Shown here piece by piece: positions 9,301-18,125 of a DNA stretch of 64,000 bases. Position 1 is the first letter of the stretch; every line of letters begins with the position of its first letter. The notes below the pieces were generated by a model. The model saw nothing but the letters and a program-made list of their open reading frames with translations, was not told the origin of the DNA and did no database searches. Source of the stretch: Bacteroidota bacterium (lineage in GTDB: Bacteria; Bacteroidota; Bacteroidia; 2-12-FULL-35-15). The stretch lies in assembly GCA_947479085.1 (NCBI GenBank), contig CANJYB010000004.1, positions 124,001 to 188,000 of the forward strand. Direction: 5' to 3'. Position numbers and translations under genes: made by a program.

Positions 9301-12300
9301 ATGGAAGTTTGAAAAATTCCGATAAACGATGGGGAGGAGCAATGAGAGCCATCTCTTCTAACGATTTTGAAGCTGCCAATATCGATTATATTCAGTTTTG
9401 GGTAATGGATCCTTTTAATGCTGATAATCCGGCCGGAAGCTGGAACACAACAGGTAATTTGTATTTTAACCTTGGTAATGTTTCTGAGGATATTTTGCAC
9501 GATAATTATAAAAGTGCTGAAAATGCTTTGCCTGCGCCTTCGGCAAACGTTCCAACCATTTCCACAGCATGGGGAATAGTACCCAACACACAGCCATTAA
9601 TTAATGCATTTAATTCGGACCCTGCCGACAGACCTTACCAGGATGTGGGATTGGATGGATTGAGCAATGTTACAGAAACTAATTTTTTTAATACTTATCT
9701 TAACCAGGTAAATAACTATTCTGCTGCAGCATATCAGAATATTCTTAGTGACCCTTCTGCCGATGATTATCATTATTTCAGAGGAGATGATTATGATAAT
9801 GCAGTAACATTAACCCGCGAACGGTATAAAAAATTTAACGGCCTGGAAGGGAACTCGGCTATTTCTTCAGGGTCTTATCCTACCGCTGCTAGCACCTTAC
9901 CAAACGTGGAAGATATTAATCATGATAATAACCTTTCCACTGTAGAAAGTTATTATCAATATCATATCGGTTTGAAACCAAGCGATTTTGCAGGAGGAGT
10001 GGGTACCAATTACATTACCAATGTTTTGGAAACTACGGGCCAGAATATTAAAGACGGAACCACCAAACCTATCAAATGGTACCAGTTCAAAATTCCTATC
10101 AGATCTCCTGAACTAAAAGTAGGAGCGATTGAAAATTTCCAGTCCATTCGTTTTATTCGTATGTTCTTTAAAGATGTGGATGAGAATATCCTATTGCGTT
10201 TTGCCCGTTTGGAATTGGTACGTGACGAATGGAGAAAATATGGTTTCGATTTATTATCACCGGGATTATATATTCCTAATGATGACGATTTGACTTTGTT
10301 TGATGTAGGTGCTGTAAACATTGAAGAAAACGGAAGTAAACAACCGGTGAATTATGTATTGCCACCAAATATTGACAGGGAAATAAATGCAGCTTCGGCT
10401 AATTTAACACAGCTGAACGAGCAGGCCATGTCGCTTACCGTTTGTAACCTGGCTGATGGGAAAGCACGTGCAGCCTATAAAAATACCGACCTGGATGTGC
10501 GTAATTACCATACATTAAAAATGTACATTCATGGTGAAGCTTCTGCTAATACTGCTTCTCACCTTAACGACAATGATCTGGATGTATTTGTTCGTTTAGG
10601 AACTGATTATACTGACAACTATTATGAGTATGCCATTCCGCTGCAGGTTACCCCTCCGGGAAGTTATACCAATACCGAAACTGACCAGTATAAGGTTTGG
10701 CCATCTGCCAATGAAATGATATTGGAATTTGCAAAACTACTGGATGTAAAACAAAACAGGAACGCCAAACTGAATGGAAGTACAGTAACATTAAACACCG
10801 AATATTCGGAATTGGATGGAACCAGAACCATTACCATAAAAGGAAACCCTACCATAAGCGAGATACGAACGATTATGATCGGAATTCGTAATCCTAAAAA
10901 ACTGGCTCCGGGAGGAAACGATGACGGGCTTTCGAAATGCGCACAGGTATGGGTAAACGAATTAAGGTTAACCGACTTTGACCAGAAAGGTGGCTGGGCA
11001 GCTAATGCGCGAATTACGGCAAAGCTTGCCGATTTGGGAACACTCTCTTTATCAGGAAGTACTTACACTCCCGGTTTTGGAAGTTTGGAAAACAAGGTGG
11101 ATCAGCGGAAAAGAGAAACCATGAGACAGTATGATGTTTCATCCAGTCTGGAATTGGGCAAGTTTTTACCAAAGGATGCCGGAATTCATATCCCGATGTA
11201 CATTGGCCGTGCCGAGACATGGATTACTCCTAAGTATAACCCGCTGGACCCGGATTTGGAATTGATACCCCAATTCAAAGAAATGGACAAGCACGATAAA
11301 GATTCTTTGAAATCAATAGTTCAGGATTATACCAAACGAAACAGTTTGAATTTTACCAACGTGAAAAAAGACAAAGGCAAGAATTCGAAGAAAAGCCATA
11401 TATATGATATCAGCAACTTTGCTTTATCTTATTCCTACACCCAGATTTTTAAGCGAAACGTAAATGTGGAATACAACGACCAGAAAAACTATCGCGGTGG
11501 GTTGATGTATAGTTTTTCTCCCGCGCCTAAAAACATAAAACCTTTTGCTAAAACAGCTTTTCTGCAATCCAACTACCTTGCATTGATACGGGATATTAAT
11601 TTTTATCTGAAGCCAAGCAACGTTGGTTTTTCTACCGATTTAATCCGTTCGTTCGGGACAGCCAAGGACAGGAACACGACAGGTGGCGACATTCTTATTT
11701 TGCCTACCTATAACAAACAGTTTAACATGAACCGGAATTATACCCTGAAATGGGATTTGACAAAGGCATTGAAGTTTGATTTTACGGCTAATAACCTGGC
11801 GCGAATATTTGAGCCTGCAGGGGATATTGATACCAAAGAGAAAAAGGATACCATTCTTACCAATTTGATGAATTTGGGACGAACATCGCAGTATAACCAC
11901 CAGGTAAACCTGAATTATACTATTCCTATTAATAAGATACCTTACCTGGATTTTACTTCTGCTTCGGTAAAGTATACGGGTACTTATACCTGGCAACATT
12001 CGCCATTGTATGATAACAAGTATTACACCAATCCGATAAGCGGAGAAGTATTGCCGGTGCACGTTGATACTTTGGGAAACACGATTCAAAACTCTCGAAA
12101 CATACAATGGAGCGGGCAGTTAAATATGACTACCTTATATAACCGGGTGCCATATTTTAAGAAAATAAATACCAAGGGAGGAGGCAAGAACCAGCAGGAT
12201 AATAAAGGGGGAGGAAAAGCTCAGGACCAGAATCCGAATGATACCACTAAACAGAAAAAGACAGAACCGCATGGACTGGGGCTGGTGTTTGCAAGATTAA

Positions 12301-13679
12301 TAATGAGTGTGAAAACCATATCGGGTACGTATGCGATGATAGACGGAATAATGCTGAACGGATATAACCAGAGTACACAAATGCTGGGTATGGATGCGCA
12401 TTTTAAAGCACCTACCACCGGGTTTATATTAGGTAGTCAGCAGGATATACGCCAACTGGCCATTGATAATTCGCAACACGATGAAGAACATCGAAATGAC
12501 GACTGGCTGGTGCATACCAGTTCGCTGAATACGCCTTATACTACCACTTCGAGCAGGAACCTGAACCTGAAAGCCAACCTGGAACCTATGCCGGATTTGA
12601 AAATAGAGTTGAGTGCCACACGTGCGCAATCGAGGGCTACTACCGAGTTCTTTAAATGGGGAGGAGCCAGCGATCCGCAATTTGTACATCAATCGCCTAC
12701 GGAATCGGGGAACTTCAGTATGTCGTTTTCGAGTTACCGAACTTCGTTTATGAATGGTGATGATGTGTTTGGAAATTTCCTGGAAGGAAGACAGGCGGTT
12801 TCTAACAAACTGGCGCTGGATAATCCGTATTCTAATTCGGCAAACTCAGTGGATGGTTATTCTGAAGGTTATAACTCAGTGTCGCAGGAGGTATTGATTC
12901 CGGCTTTCTTAGATGCTTATTCGGGTAAATTTTCTAAAAATGCAAGCACCAGCAGTTTCCCTAAAATACCTAAACCAAACTGGAGAGTGACCTACGATGG
13001 ATTATCGAAATTGAAAAAGGTGAAAAAACATTTCAAAACAGTTACCTTGAGTCATGCGTACCGCTCTAATTATAGTGTAGGTGGTTATAGTTCCAACTTA
13101 TTGTTTCATGATGAGTTTGGTGGATACACACATCAGAAAGACACGGTATCTACTGATCCTAACCCGAATTTTTATTCCGATAAATTAATAAATGCAGTAA
13201 CTATTTCGGAACAATGGAGCCCGCTGATAAAAATAGAGGTGATGATGAACAACAGCATTACCCTGAATTTTGAATACAAAAAAGACCGTAACGTTTCGCT
13301 GGGACTAACCAGTAAAACAGTGACCGAAGTGGCAGGACGCGAAATGATATTTGGGGCTGGCTATCGAATACAAGGCCTTACGCTTGGTAAACAGCTGTTG
13401 ATAAAAGGAAAACCTATAAAGGCTGACTTGGTGCTGAAAGGAGATTTATCGTTCCGGAAAAACATTACTACCATCAGGCGGATAGTGGAAGGTGTTAGTC
13501 AGCCTACAGGTGGTACCAATATTATTTCTATTAAGGTTTCAGCCGATTATCAGATAAGCACTACGGTGAGTATTCGTTTGTTTTACGACCATATTATCAA
13601 CAAACCGGTTATTTCTTCGTCTTTCCCTACCACCAATACCAATGCGGGAATCAGTTTGAGGTTAACTTTATCTAACTAA
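6321..13679 (+). CDS. sprA: SprA (Sov), outer-membrane translocon of the type IX secretion system
   Basis: SprA is the giant 36-strand beta-barrel through which T9SS cargo crosses the outer membrane; it is also needed for gliding in gliding species. The 2452 residues match the family's length. The protein begins with a TTG codon and an evident signal peptide (roughly residues 1-27, ending SSNA). Family stretches include VSPYNHAENIDDYDPL, VKGYWSARAHADSK, GGNTVDIRPNGSAELIF, the plug-like ADLGTLSLSG region, and GRAETWITPKYNPLDPD near residue 1635. A Gly/Lys/Gln-rich linker lies around residues 1950-1980. Five T9SS cargo genes and a T9SS plug gene lie elsewhere in the window. The gene ends just before repeat block 1. 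Confidence 0.97.
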   Translation: MNKSVAKFIVVGLASIVLLTFIVSSNAKVSPYNHAENIDDYDPLVVVDTPITPITLHYNFDDQSTGDPLNYPNGGGLMLNNPSNIHTNVEYDPVTGQYITTQTMGGINYRPPTYLESEEYQDYMFKKQVKGYWSARAHADSKNAANGSKIPKLQVGGEIFDRIFGGNTVDIRPNGSAELIFAYNATKTDNPALPVKQRKIHTFDFNEKIQLNVIGKIGDKLKLTASYNTESTFDYENQMKLEYTGYEDEIIKKIEAGNVSMPLSGSLITGSQTLFGVKTQLQFGRLTVTSILSQQKGKKSEVESAGGAQVTKYEIAGDNYEANKHFFLAQYFRDHYNEALAGLPFINSQINITRMEVWVSNTNNVVQDIRSVVGFSELGESAAHIPASQTYVHPYPQNLPNGNAGIPDNRQNDLYQNLTHLGLYPANRFDPTDSTLRVINYTVSGINSKFNHTLQQSAQFELLNAKKLQPSEYTFNPKLGFISLNQQLNPDQVLCVAYEYTYNGQVYHVGDFSENAFAPKALFVKLLKSTTTNTRAPLWNLMMKNVYSIGSYQINAADFKLDVFYTNSKTGTDINYLPVSNCQTNVVSKPLIQVLSFDKLNSQNDQTPDGQYDFIDGVTINANTGRIIFPVVQPFGDYLQSRFSASCDPFEAGKYVFHQLYDSTRVQAQQIPSLNRFKIKGSYKSAGGSEISLGAPNVPQGSVTVTAGGVKLTENVDYTVDYTLGRVKVINEGILNSGAPIKVSLESNSLFAVQQKTLMGTHLDFKINKDFSIGGTIMNLKERPLTKKVNIGDEPINNTIWGLDGNYRTDAPFLTRLIDKLPFLSTKEMSTITASAEYAYLIPGHNKAIGKNGNAYIDDFEGSTSTIDLRSQGAWNLASTPQGQPILFPETAPTRLDTSVVSGYNRARLAWYVIDPMFLRADGNTPTGITSTVMSNNFVREVPETEVFPNKQSPNGVPVNISTLDMAYYPHERGPYNYDLPNGKPGVSSGLELDGSLKNSDKRWGGAMRAISSNDFEAANIDYIQFWVMDPFNADNPAGSWNTTGNLYFNLGNVSEDILHDNYKSAENALPAPSANVPTISTAWGIVPNTQPLINAFNSDPADRPYQDVGLDGLSNVTETNFFNTYLNQVNNYSAAAYQNILSDPSADDYHYFRGDDYDNAVTLTRERYKKFNGLEGNSAISSGSYPTAASTLPNVEDINHDNNLSTVESYYQYHIGLKPSDFAGGVGTNYITNVLETTGQNIKDGTTKPIKWYQFKIPIRSPELKVGAIENFQSIRFIRMFFKDVDENILLRFARLELVRDEWRKYGFDLLSPGLYIPNDDDLTLFDVGAVNIEENGSKQPVNYVLPPNIDREINAASANLTQLNEQAMSLTVCNLADGKARAAYKNTDLDVRNYHTLKMYIHGEASANTASHLNDNDLDVFVRLGTDYTDNYYEYAIPLQVTPPGSYTNTETDQYKVWPSANEMILEFAKLLDVKQNRNAKLNGSTVTLNTEYSELDGTRTITIKGNPTISEIRTIMIGIRNPKKLAPGGNDDGLSKCAQVWVNELRLTDFDQKGGWAANARITAKLADLGTLSLSGSTYTPGFGSLENKVDQRKRETMRQYDVSSSLELGKFLPKDAGIHIPMYIGRAETWITPKYNPLDPDLELIPQFKEMDKHDKDSLKSIVQDYTKRNSLNFTNVKKDKGKNSKKSHIYDISNFALSYSYTQIFKRNVNVEYNDQKNYRGGLMYSFSPAPKNIKPFAKTAFLQSNYLALIRDINFYLKPSNVGFSTDLIRSFGTAKDRNTTGGDILILPTYNKQFNMNRNYTLKWDLTKALKFDFTANNLARIFEPAGDIDTKEKKDTILTNLMNLGRTSQYNHQVNLNYTIPINKIPYLDFTSASVKYTGTYTWQHSPLYDNKYYTNPISGEVLPVHVDTLGNTIQNSRNIQWSGQLNMTTLYNRVPYFKKINTKGGGKNQQDNKGGGKAQDQNPNDTTKQKKTEPHGLGLVFARLIMSVKTISGTYAMIDGIMLNGYNQSTQMLGMDAHFKAPTTGFILGSQQDIRQLAIDNSQHDEEHRNDDWLVHTSSLNTPYTTTSSRNLNLKANLEPMPDLKIELSATRAQSRATTEFFKWGGASDPQFVHQSPTESGNFSMSFSSYRTSFMNGDDVFGNFLEGRQAVSNKLALDNPYSNSANSVDGYSEGYNSVSQEVLIPAFLDAYSGKFSKNASTSSFPKIPKPNWRVTYDGLSKLKKVKKHFKTVTLSHAYRSNYSVGGYSSNLLFHDEFGGYTHQKDTVSTDPNPNFYSDKLINAVTISEQWSPLIKIEVMMNNSITLNFEYKKDRNVSLGLTSKTVTEVAGREMIFGAGYRIQGLTLGKQLLIKGKPIKADLVLKGDLSFRKNITTIRRIVEGVSQPTGGTNIISIKVSADYQISTTVSIRLFYDHIINKPVISSSFPTTNTNAGISLRLTLSN

Positions 13680-13709
13680 TCCAACTTAAATTTTTTAATT
13701 ACGAGGCAA

Positions 13710-13717
13710 TATTTTTG
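13710..13717 (+). promoter_or_regulatory. -7-like element upstream of repeat block 1
   Basis: TATTTTTG fits the Bacteroidota -7 consensus TAnnTTTG and is followed by CACTGC, a context common at transcription starts in this phylum. I see no clear -33 TTG at the right distance. No credible gene follows; transcription from here would run through repeat block 1 to the terminator at 14211-14239. Confidence 0.3.
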
Positions 13718-13876
13718 CACTGCAAAGTTATTTTGCGGAGCAGAAATATTGGTTTGTGGTCTTTGGGGTGATATTGCTGCAAAGTGCTTTTGGCAGACCT
13801 ATATTTTGGAGGTACTTGCACAGGATAATGAAAATGGCACAGGAAAAATAAACCTGCGTATACCGGAATGATGGAA

Positions 13877-14002
13877 CCGGACCGAATAATGATAAGAACG
13901 GATACAATAATGATGGAAAAGGATGGGATAATGAAGCGAACGGAAGGGATAATGAAGGAAGCGGATGGGATAATGAAAGGAACGGATGGTGTAATGATAC
14001 GT
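13877..14002. repeat. Repeat block 1a: six degenerate 21-bp tandem units
   Basis: Six head-to-tail units of exactly 21 bp begin at 13877, 13898, 13919, 13940, 13961 and 13982. The shared core is GGATGGGATAATGA with variable ends. A partial unit precedes at about 13863. Because 21 is a multiple of three, several frames stay open and spell heptad-repeat pseudo-proteins, but none has a start, composition or context like a gene. Part of the 588-bp gene-free gap between sprA and the acyl-CoA dehydrogenase gene. Confidence 0.85.
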
Positions 14003-14090
14003 TTTCGTCAAAAAGTAACGTTTCCGTCAAAAAGTAACGTTTTCGTTCAAAAGTAACATTTCCGTCCGAAAGTAACGTTTTCGTTCAAGC
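14000..14090. repeat. Repeat block 1b: five degenerate 19-bp tandem units
   Basis: Directly after block 1a come units at 14000, 14019, 14038, 14057 and a last partial one at 14076. Their consensus is CGTTTTCGTCAAAAAGTAA with C/T and A/C substitutions. The switch from 21-bp to 19-bp period is abrupt. Nothing else is seen from 14091 to 14203 except AT-rich sequence. Confidence 0.85.
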
Positions 14091-14203
14091 TAAGTTCAAT
14101 AAGCAATCATTAACTTTTACAAAAAAGATTTTTTTTACCTGTGTAGGCGCAGGAATAAGTTTGGCAATAAAATAATTTTTTAAAATCATATCTTATTAAA
14201 AAT

Positions 14204-14239
14204 AAAAAAACTCCTTACAATTTCTGTAAGGAGTTTTTT
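14204..14239. terminator. Bidirectional intrinsic terminator after the acyl-CoA dehydrogenase gene
   Basis: A perfect 8-bp stem, CTCCTTAC (14211-14218) with GTAAGGAG (14226-14233), has A7 before it and T6 after it, so it can act on both strands. On the minus strand it ends the acyl-CoA dehydrogenase transcript 28 bp past the stop. On the plus strand it would end anything transcribed through repeat block 1. Confidence 0.85.
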
Positions 14240-14267
14240 ATTATCAATAGTGGTTTTATTCCTTCTA

Positions 14268-15446
14268 CTAAGTAAACGCATTAAACCCGGTAACATCCAT
14301 ACCGGTAATAAGCAAATGAATATCATGTGTACCCTCGTAAGTAATTACCGACTCCAGGTTCATCATGTGGCGCATAATAGGGTATTCGCCAGTAATTCCC
14401 ATCCCGCCATGTATCTGGCGGGCTTCGCGGGCTATCTGTAATGCCATGTTTACATTGTTTCTTTTTGCCATCGATATCTGTGCCGGGGTGGCACGGTGTT
14501 CGTTTTTCAATACACCCAGTCTCCAGGTAAGCAATTGCGCTTTGGTAATTTCGGTAATCATTTCGGCCAGTTTTTTTTGTGTCAGCTGAAATGCACCAAT
14601 GGGTTTACCAAACTGGATACGTTCTTTGGAATAACGCAAAGCTGAATCGTAGCAGTCCATAGCAGCACCTATCACTCCCCATGAAATACCGTAACGGGCA
14701 GAATTTAAACAACCCAATGGTCCTTTTAATCCTTTTACGTTCGGGAAAATATTTTCTTTCGGCACTTTTACATTAGAGAAAACCAGCTCACCGGTGGCAC
14801 TGGCACGAAGGCTCCATTTGCCATGTGTTTCGGGTGTGGTAAAACCTTCCATCCCTCTTTCCACTACCAGCCCGCGAATATCGCCTGCTTCATCTTTAGC
14901 CCAAACTACTGCTATATCAGCAAAAGGAGAATTGGAAATCCACATTTTAGCACCATTTAATAAATAATGGTCGCCTTTGTCTTTTATGTTGGTAATCATT
15001 CCGGAAGGGTTACTTCCATGGTCAGGCTCGGTTAATCCGAAACAACCCATCAGTTCTCCTGCTGCCAGTTTTGGTAAATATTTCTTTTTTTGTTCTTCAG
15101 AACCATAGGTAAAAATAGGGAACATTACCAGTGAGCTTTGCACAGATGCGGTGCTGCGCAATCCGCTGTCTCCTCTTTCCAGCTCCTGCATAATTAATCC
15201 GTAAGAAATCTGGTCCAATCCTGCTCCTCCGTATTCGGTAGGTATATAAGGCCCGAAAGCACCAATCTCTGCTAACCCTTTTATCCATTGTTTCGGAAAT
15301 TTTGCATCCTGGCAGGCTTGTTCCACTATCGGGGTTACTTCCTTCTTTACCCATGCACGGGCGGTTTCGCGTATCAGTTTATGTTCATCGGACAGTAATT
15401 CATCCATCAAATAATAATCGTGTGCTTCAAATCTATCTGTTGCCAT
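14268..15446 (-). CDS. Acyl-CoA dehydrogenase, glutaryl-CoA dehydrogenase-like
   Basis: FAD enzyme that would oxidise and decarboxylate glutaryl-CoA to crotonyl-CoA in lysine/tryptophan breakdown. Seen: RSTASVQSSLVMFPI, whose Arg corresponds to the substrate-carboxylate-binding Arg of glutaryl-CoA dehydrogenase; FGLTEPDHGSNPSGM and MWISNSPFADI (flavin site); the C-terminal HGGMGITGEYPIMRH; and YEGTHDIHLLI with the catalytic Glu. I choose the ATG at 15446 (392 residues, normal length) over the upstream TTG at 15476, because a TACTTTTG promoter element overlaps that TTG. The neighbours are unrelated surface-polysaccharide genes. Terminator at 14204-14239. Confidence 0.88.
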   Translation of the reverse strand: MATDRFEAHDYYLMDELLSDEHKLIRETARAWVKKEVTPIVEQACQDAKFPKQWIKGLAEIGAFGPYIPTEYGGAGLDQISYGLIMQELERGDSGLRSTASVQSSLVMFPIFTYGSEEQKKKYLPKLAAGELMGCFGLTEPDHGSNPSGMITNIKDKGDHYLLNGAKMWISNSPFADIAVVWAKDEAGDIRGLVVERGMEGFTTPETHGKWSLRASATGELVFSNVKVPKENIFPNVKGLKGPLGCLNSARYGISWGVIGAAMDCYDSALRYSKERIQFGKPIGAFQLTQKKLAEMITEITKAQLLTWRLGVLKNEHRATPAQISMAKRNNVNMALQIAREARQIHGGMGITGEYPIMRHMMNLESVITYEGTHDIHLLITGMDVTGFNAFT

Positions 15447-15473
15447 TGTTCTCGGTTTTTTATTTTTGCGGTG

Positions 15474-15481
15474 CAAAAGTA
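15474..15481 (-). promoter_or_regulatory. -7 element of the acyl-CoA dehydrogenase gene
   Basis: On the minus strand TACTTTTG, followed by CACCGC, fits the TAnnTTTG consensus 28 bp before the ATG at 15446. No convincing -33 TTG was found. The position argues against use of the TTG start codon at 15476. Confidence 0.45.
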
Positions 15482-15490
15482 AGTATTTTA

Positions 15491-16645
15491 TTACTTCGTT
15501 CTGTTTTCTTTGGTAAGCATATCATACATCTGCTCAATAAACCCGTATCCGCCTTTATTCAGGTTCACTTCGTTAAACAGGATAAGGATAAAATCGCGGT
15601 TCAGGGTCTGTTCTTTCAGGTTCAGTTTGCTTACATCATTATCAATATCGTTATTGCTAGGTTTCCATGTTATTTGCTTATTATAATACCAAAACGAAGT
15701 TTTTGGACTAAATTCGTGTTCAATATATTCATACGAATAAAGCCAGGATTCTACATAGCTATCTCCCACAATCAATACATTCGGTTTTGTTTTGGTTGAA
15801 TCCTCTTTAAAGACAATGTTCGGATAATACATAGTATAGGAAGGAATGTCGCGAAGCAAATCCATCGCTTTTCCAATATCCGCATCCGATCCTCTTGGCG
15901 CTGTTGTTTCTTCTCCGCCATCCGAATAGTATTCAGGCATGTCAATGTTCCTCAACTTTTCCATATACTTAATTAAAGTATCAGCAGCCAGGGTGGAACC
16001 ATACAAACTCCAATGAACACCGCATCGTGTTGCCAGTGGATGTTTAACGGAGTTTTTTATTTTCAGAAAATAGTCAACAAAGTCTATAAAATGGATGTTT
16101 TGCTTTTTAAATTGATAAACATAGGCATCGTAATTACTTCTTGTTTTTTTAGTAACATCATATTTCGAAGAAATAAATTCCGGCATCAGTTTGGGTTTGC
16201 AAGGTGCGATGGCAAACAGTAAATCAACATTGCGTTTCTTCAATTCATCCTGCACGTATTTAAGCTTTCTTGCTTTCTCACTGATTTCATTCTCTCCAAC
16301 AAAATCTTTTCCAAGGTAGGCCTCAATATGCCCGCCACCAAACAGGTTTTGGTCTTTGCCCAATTCCACCGCACTCACTTTTACTTCATCAAACAAAGAA
16401 TAACCAATTTGATTTCGTAACCGGACCAGGAAAGGATGAAGGTTCATTTGCTGTTCATTGTATGTCATTGCGCTGTCCTGGTATTTTCCGCTCAGCCAGT
16501 TGCTTTTTGTAAAGGTGGGTTTTGGAATAACATAAATAGCTCCTTCCAGCATTTGGCTATTTATGTATTTAAAATACGTTTGAATAATTTCGCCACAGCA
16601 AACAAGGAAGAATAAAACAAAGAAAATGTGCTTTATTGTTTTCAT
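15491..16645 (-). CDS. AlgX/AlgJ-like SGNH-fold polysaccharide O-acetylation protein (pair 1)
   Basis: Likely acts outside the cytoplasmic membrane to pass acetyl groups from the membrane MBOAT protein to a polysaccharide. The 384 residues begin with an uncleaved-looking hydrophobic anchor (residues 5-22). The SGNH hydrolase-like signatures of the AlgX/AlgJ family are visible: VGDSYVESW with the nucleophilic Ser near residue 293, and GVHWSLYG near residue 210 with the His. The gene starts 3 bp after the stop of the MBOAT gene (16649-18061), so the two form an operon. A paralogous pair lies at 19277-22061. The specific glycan substrate is not readable from sequence. Confidence 0.82.
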   Translation of the reverse strand: MKTIKHIFFVLFFLVCCGEIIQTYFKYINSQMLEGAIYVIPKPTFTKSNWLSGKYQDSAMTYNEQQMNLHPFLVRLRNQIGYSLFDEVKVSAVELGKDQNLFGGGHIEAYLGKDFVGENEISEKARKLKYVQDELKKRNVDLLFAIAPCKPKLMPEFISSKYDVTKKTRSNYDAYVYQFKKQNIHFIDFVDYFLKIKNSVKHPLATRCGVHWSLYGSTLAADTLIKYMEKLRNIDMPEYYSDGGEETTAPRGSDADIGKAMDLLRDIPSYTMYYPNIVFKEDSTKTKPNVLIVGDSYVESWLYSYEYIEHEFSPKTSFWYYNKQITWKPSNNDIDNDVSKLNLKEQTLNRDFILILFNEVNLNKGGYGFIEQMYDMLTKENRTK

Positions 16646-16648
16646 TCT

Positions 16649-18061
16649 TTAAAACCGGAAATAAATAAACGGATTAAAATCACTTGCGTTAATATCGCTG
16701 ATACAGATAACTAACAGCAACAATAATATAGTTCCCTGTGCAATCAGAAATGTTTTTTGCCAGTTAAGTTTTATGTTTTTAAAACTCCAATTTGTAATCG
16801 GGATAAAAGAAAAAACAGCAGCAATAATAAACACTGTCCAAAACCGTGTTGCAAAAACAGGCTGAAGAAACGATGAGGATGAAAAGGAAAACAATTTATG
16901 AATGTATTGAAAAGCAAAAGTAACATCGTCTGCCCGGAAAAACACCCAACCTGTCATTACAAAAAAGAAAGTGAGGATTATTTTAATCGGGGAAATAAAT
17001 TTCTCAGTCCATTTAATAAAAAACAAACGGTCCATAATTAATAGCACACCGTGATAAGCGCCCCATATAATAAAAGTCCAGGAAGCACCATGCCATAAAC
17101 CGGAAATCAAAAATACTATCCACAGGTTTAATAAGAGGCGCGATTTGGAAACTTTATTTCCCCCCAGAGGTATGTATAAATAATCTTTCATAAACCGACC
17201 AAGAGTGATGTGCCACCTGCGCCAAAACTCGGTAATGTTTTTGGATATATAAGGAAGATTAAAATTTTCCGGAAAAGTAAAACCCATCATTTTAGCCAAA
17301 CCTATTGCCATATCTGAATATCCGGAGAAGTCGAAATAAATCTGGAAGGTATAGGCCAGTATCCCAATCCAGGCAGTGGGAGTGGACATATCATTAATAT
17401 GCAATGCAAATACAGAGTTGGCAGCACTTCCCAGCGGATTGGCAATGAGTACTTTTTTTGACAATCCTTTTACAAAACGAAACATGCCTTCCAACCTATT
17501 ATCAATAGTATAGGCGTTTTCACGATTTATTATCTGGTCAGCTATCTCATTGAACCGAACAATGGGTCCTGCAATCTGATGAGGAAACATGATGATGTAT
17601 AAAACATAATCTGTAAATTTATTTAATGGTTGGTGAACTCTCCTGTAAGCATCAATGGCATAAGTAAGCTTGTGGAAGGTGATGAAAGAAATTCCGATAG
17701 GTAACACTATTTCTGTCCAGTGCACTTCGTTTATTCCCATTCCATGAAGGACAAGATTTACGTTTTCTATAAAAAAATTAGCATACTTGAAATAACCAAG
17801 CAAACCTATATTAAGAACAACAGAAATGAAAAGCCAATGTTTACTTGATTTCCCTTGTGTTTTATATATCTGCTTAACAAGAAAAAAATCAATAAGAAGA
17901 GAAACAAATAAAACAAAAATAAATTCAGGTGCTCCCCATGCGTAAAAGAAAATACTCCCAACTAAAGCAACAAGATTTCTGAGTTGATTAGGAGCAAGAT
18001 AATAAGCTAAAAAGAAAAGGGGTAAAAAAGAAAGTATAAAAAAGTTGTTGCTAAAAACCAT
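16649..18061 (-). CDS. MBOAT-family O-acyltransferase, AlgI-like (pair 1)
   Basis: Multi-pass membrane protein (470 residues) that would move acetyl groups across the membrane for polysaccharide acetylation. The MBOAT core is clear: LPIGISFITFHKLTY, YSDMAIGLAKMMGF, NITEFWRRWHITLGRFMKDY and GLWHGASWTFIIWGAYHG near residue 325 with the conserved His. The first 40 residues, LAYYLAPNQLRNLVALVGSI, are also typical of AlgI. It is transcribed with the AlgX-like gene that follows after 3 bp. The second copy in the window (20631-22061) is clearly homologous along its length. The 5' end faces the divergent gene at 18126. Confidence 0.92.
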   Translation of the reverse strand: MVFSNNFFILSFLPLFFLAYYLAPNQLRNLVALVGSIFFYAWGAPEFIFVLFVSLLIDFFLVKQIYKTQGKSSKHWLFISVVLNIGLLGYFKYANFFIENVNLVLHGMGINEVHWTEIVLPIGISFITFHKLTYAIDAYRRVHQPLNKFTDYVLYIIMFPHQIAGPIVRFNEIADQIINRENAYTIDNRLEGMFRFVKGLSKKVLIANPLGSAANSVFALHINDMSTPTAWIGILAYTFQIYFDFSGYSDMAIGLAKMMGFTFPENFNLPYISKNITEFWRRWHITLGRFMKDYLYIPLGGNKVSKSRLLLNLWIVFLISGLWHGASWTFIIWGAYHGVLLIMDRLFFIKWTEKFISPIKIILTFFFVMTGWVFFRADDVTFAFQYIHKLFSFSSSSFLQPVFATRFWTVFIIAAVFSFIPITNWSFKNIKLNWQKTFLIAQGTILLLLLVICISDINASDFNPFIYFRF

Positions 18062-18125
18062 TCAGTTGCTTGTTTCGGAGGTCAAATATATTAATTTTAC
18101 AGCATTAAAAATAAGGCATTTCAAA

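Noticed and set aside
13728-14056. Open frames on both strands across repeat block 1 (up to 100 codons)
   Set aside because: They exist because the 21-bp unit is divisible by three; they encode monotonous heptads, overlap each other on both strands and have no gene-like start or neighbours.
15447-15476. Upstream TTG start for the acyl-CoA dehydrogenase
   Set aside because: It overlaps the TACTTTTG promoter box and gives an N-terminus absent from the family.
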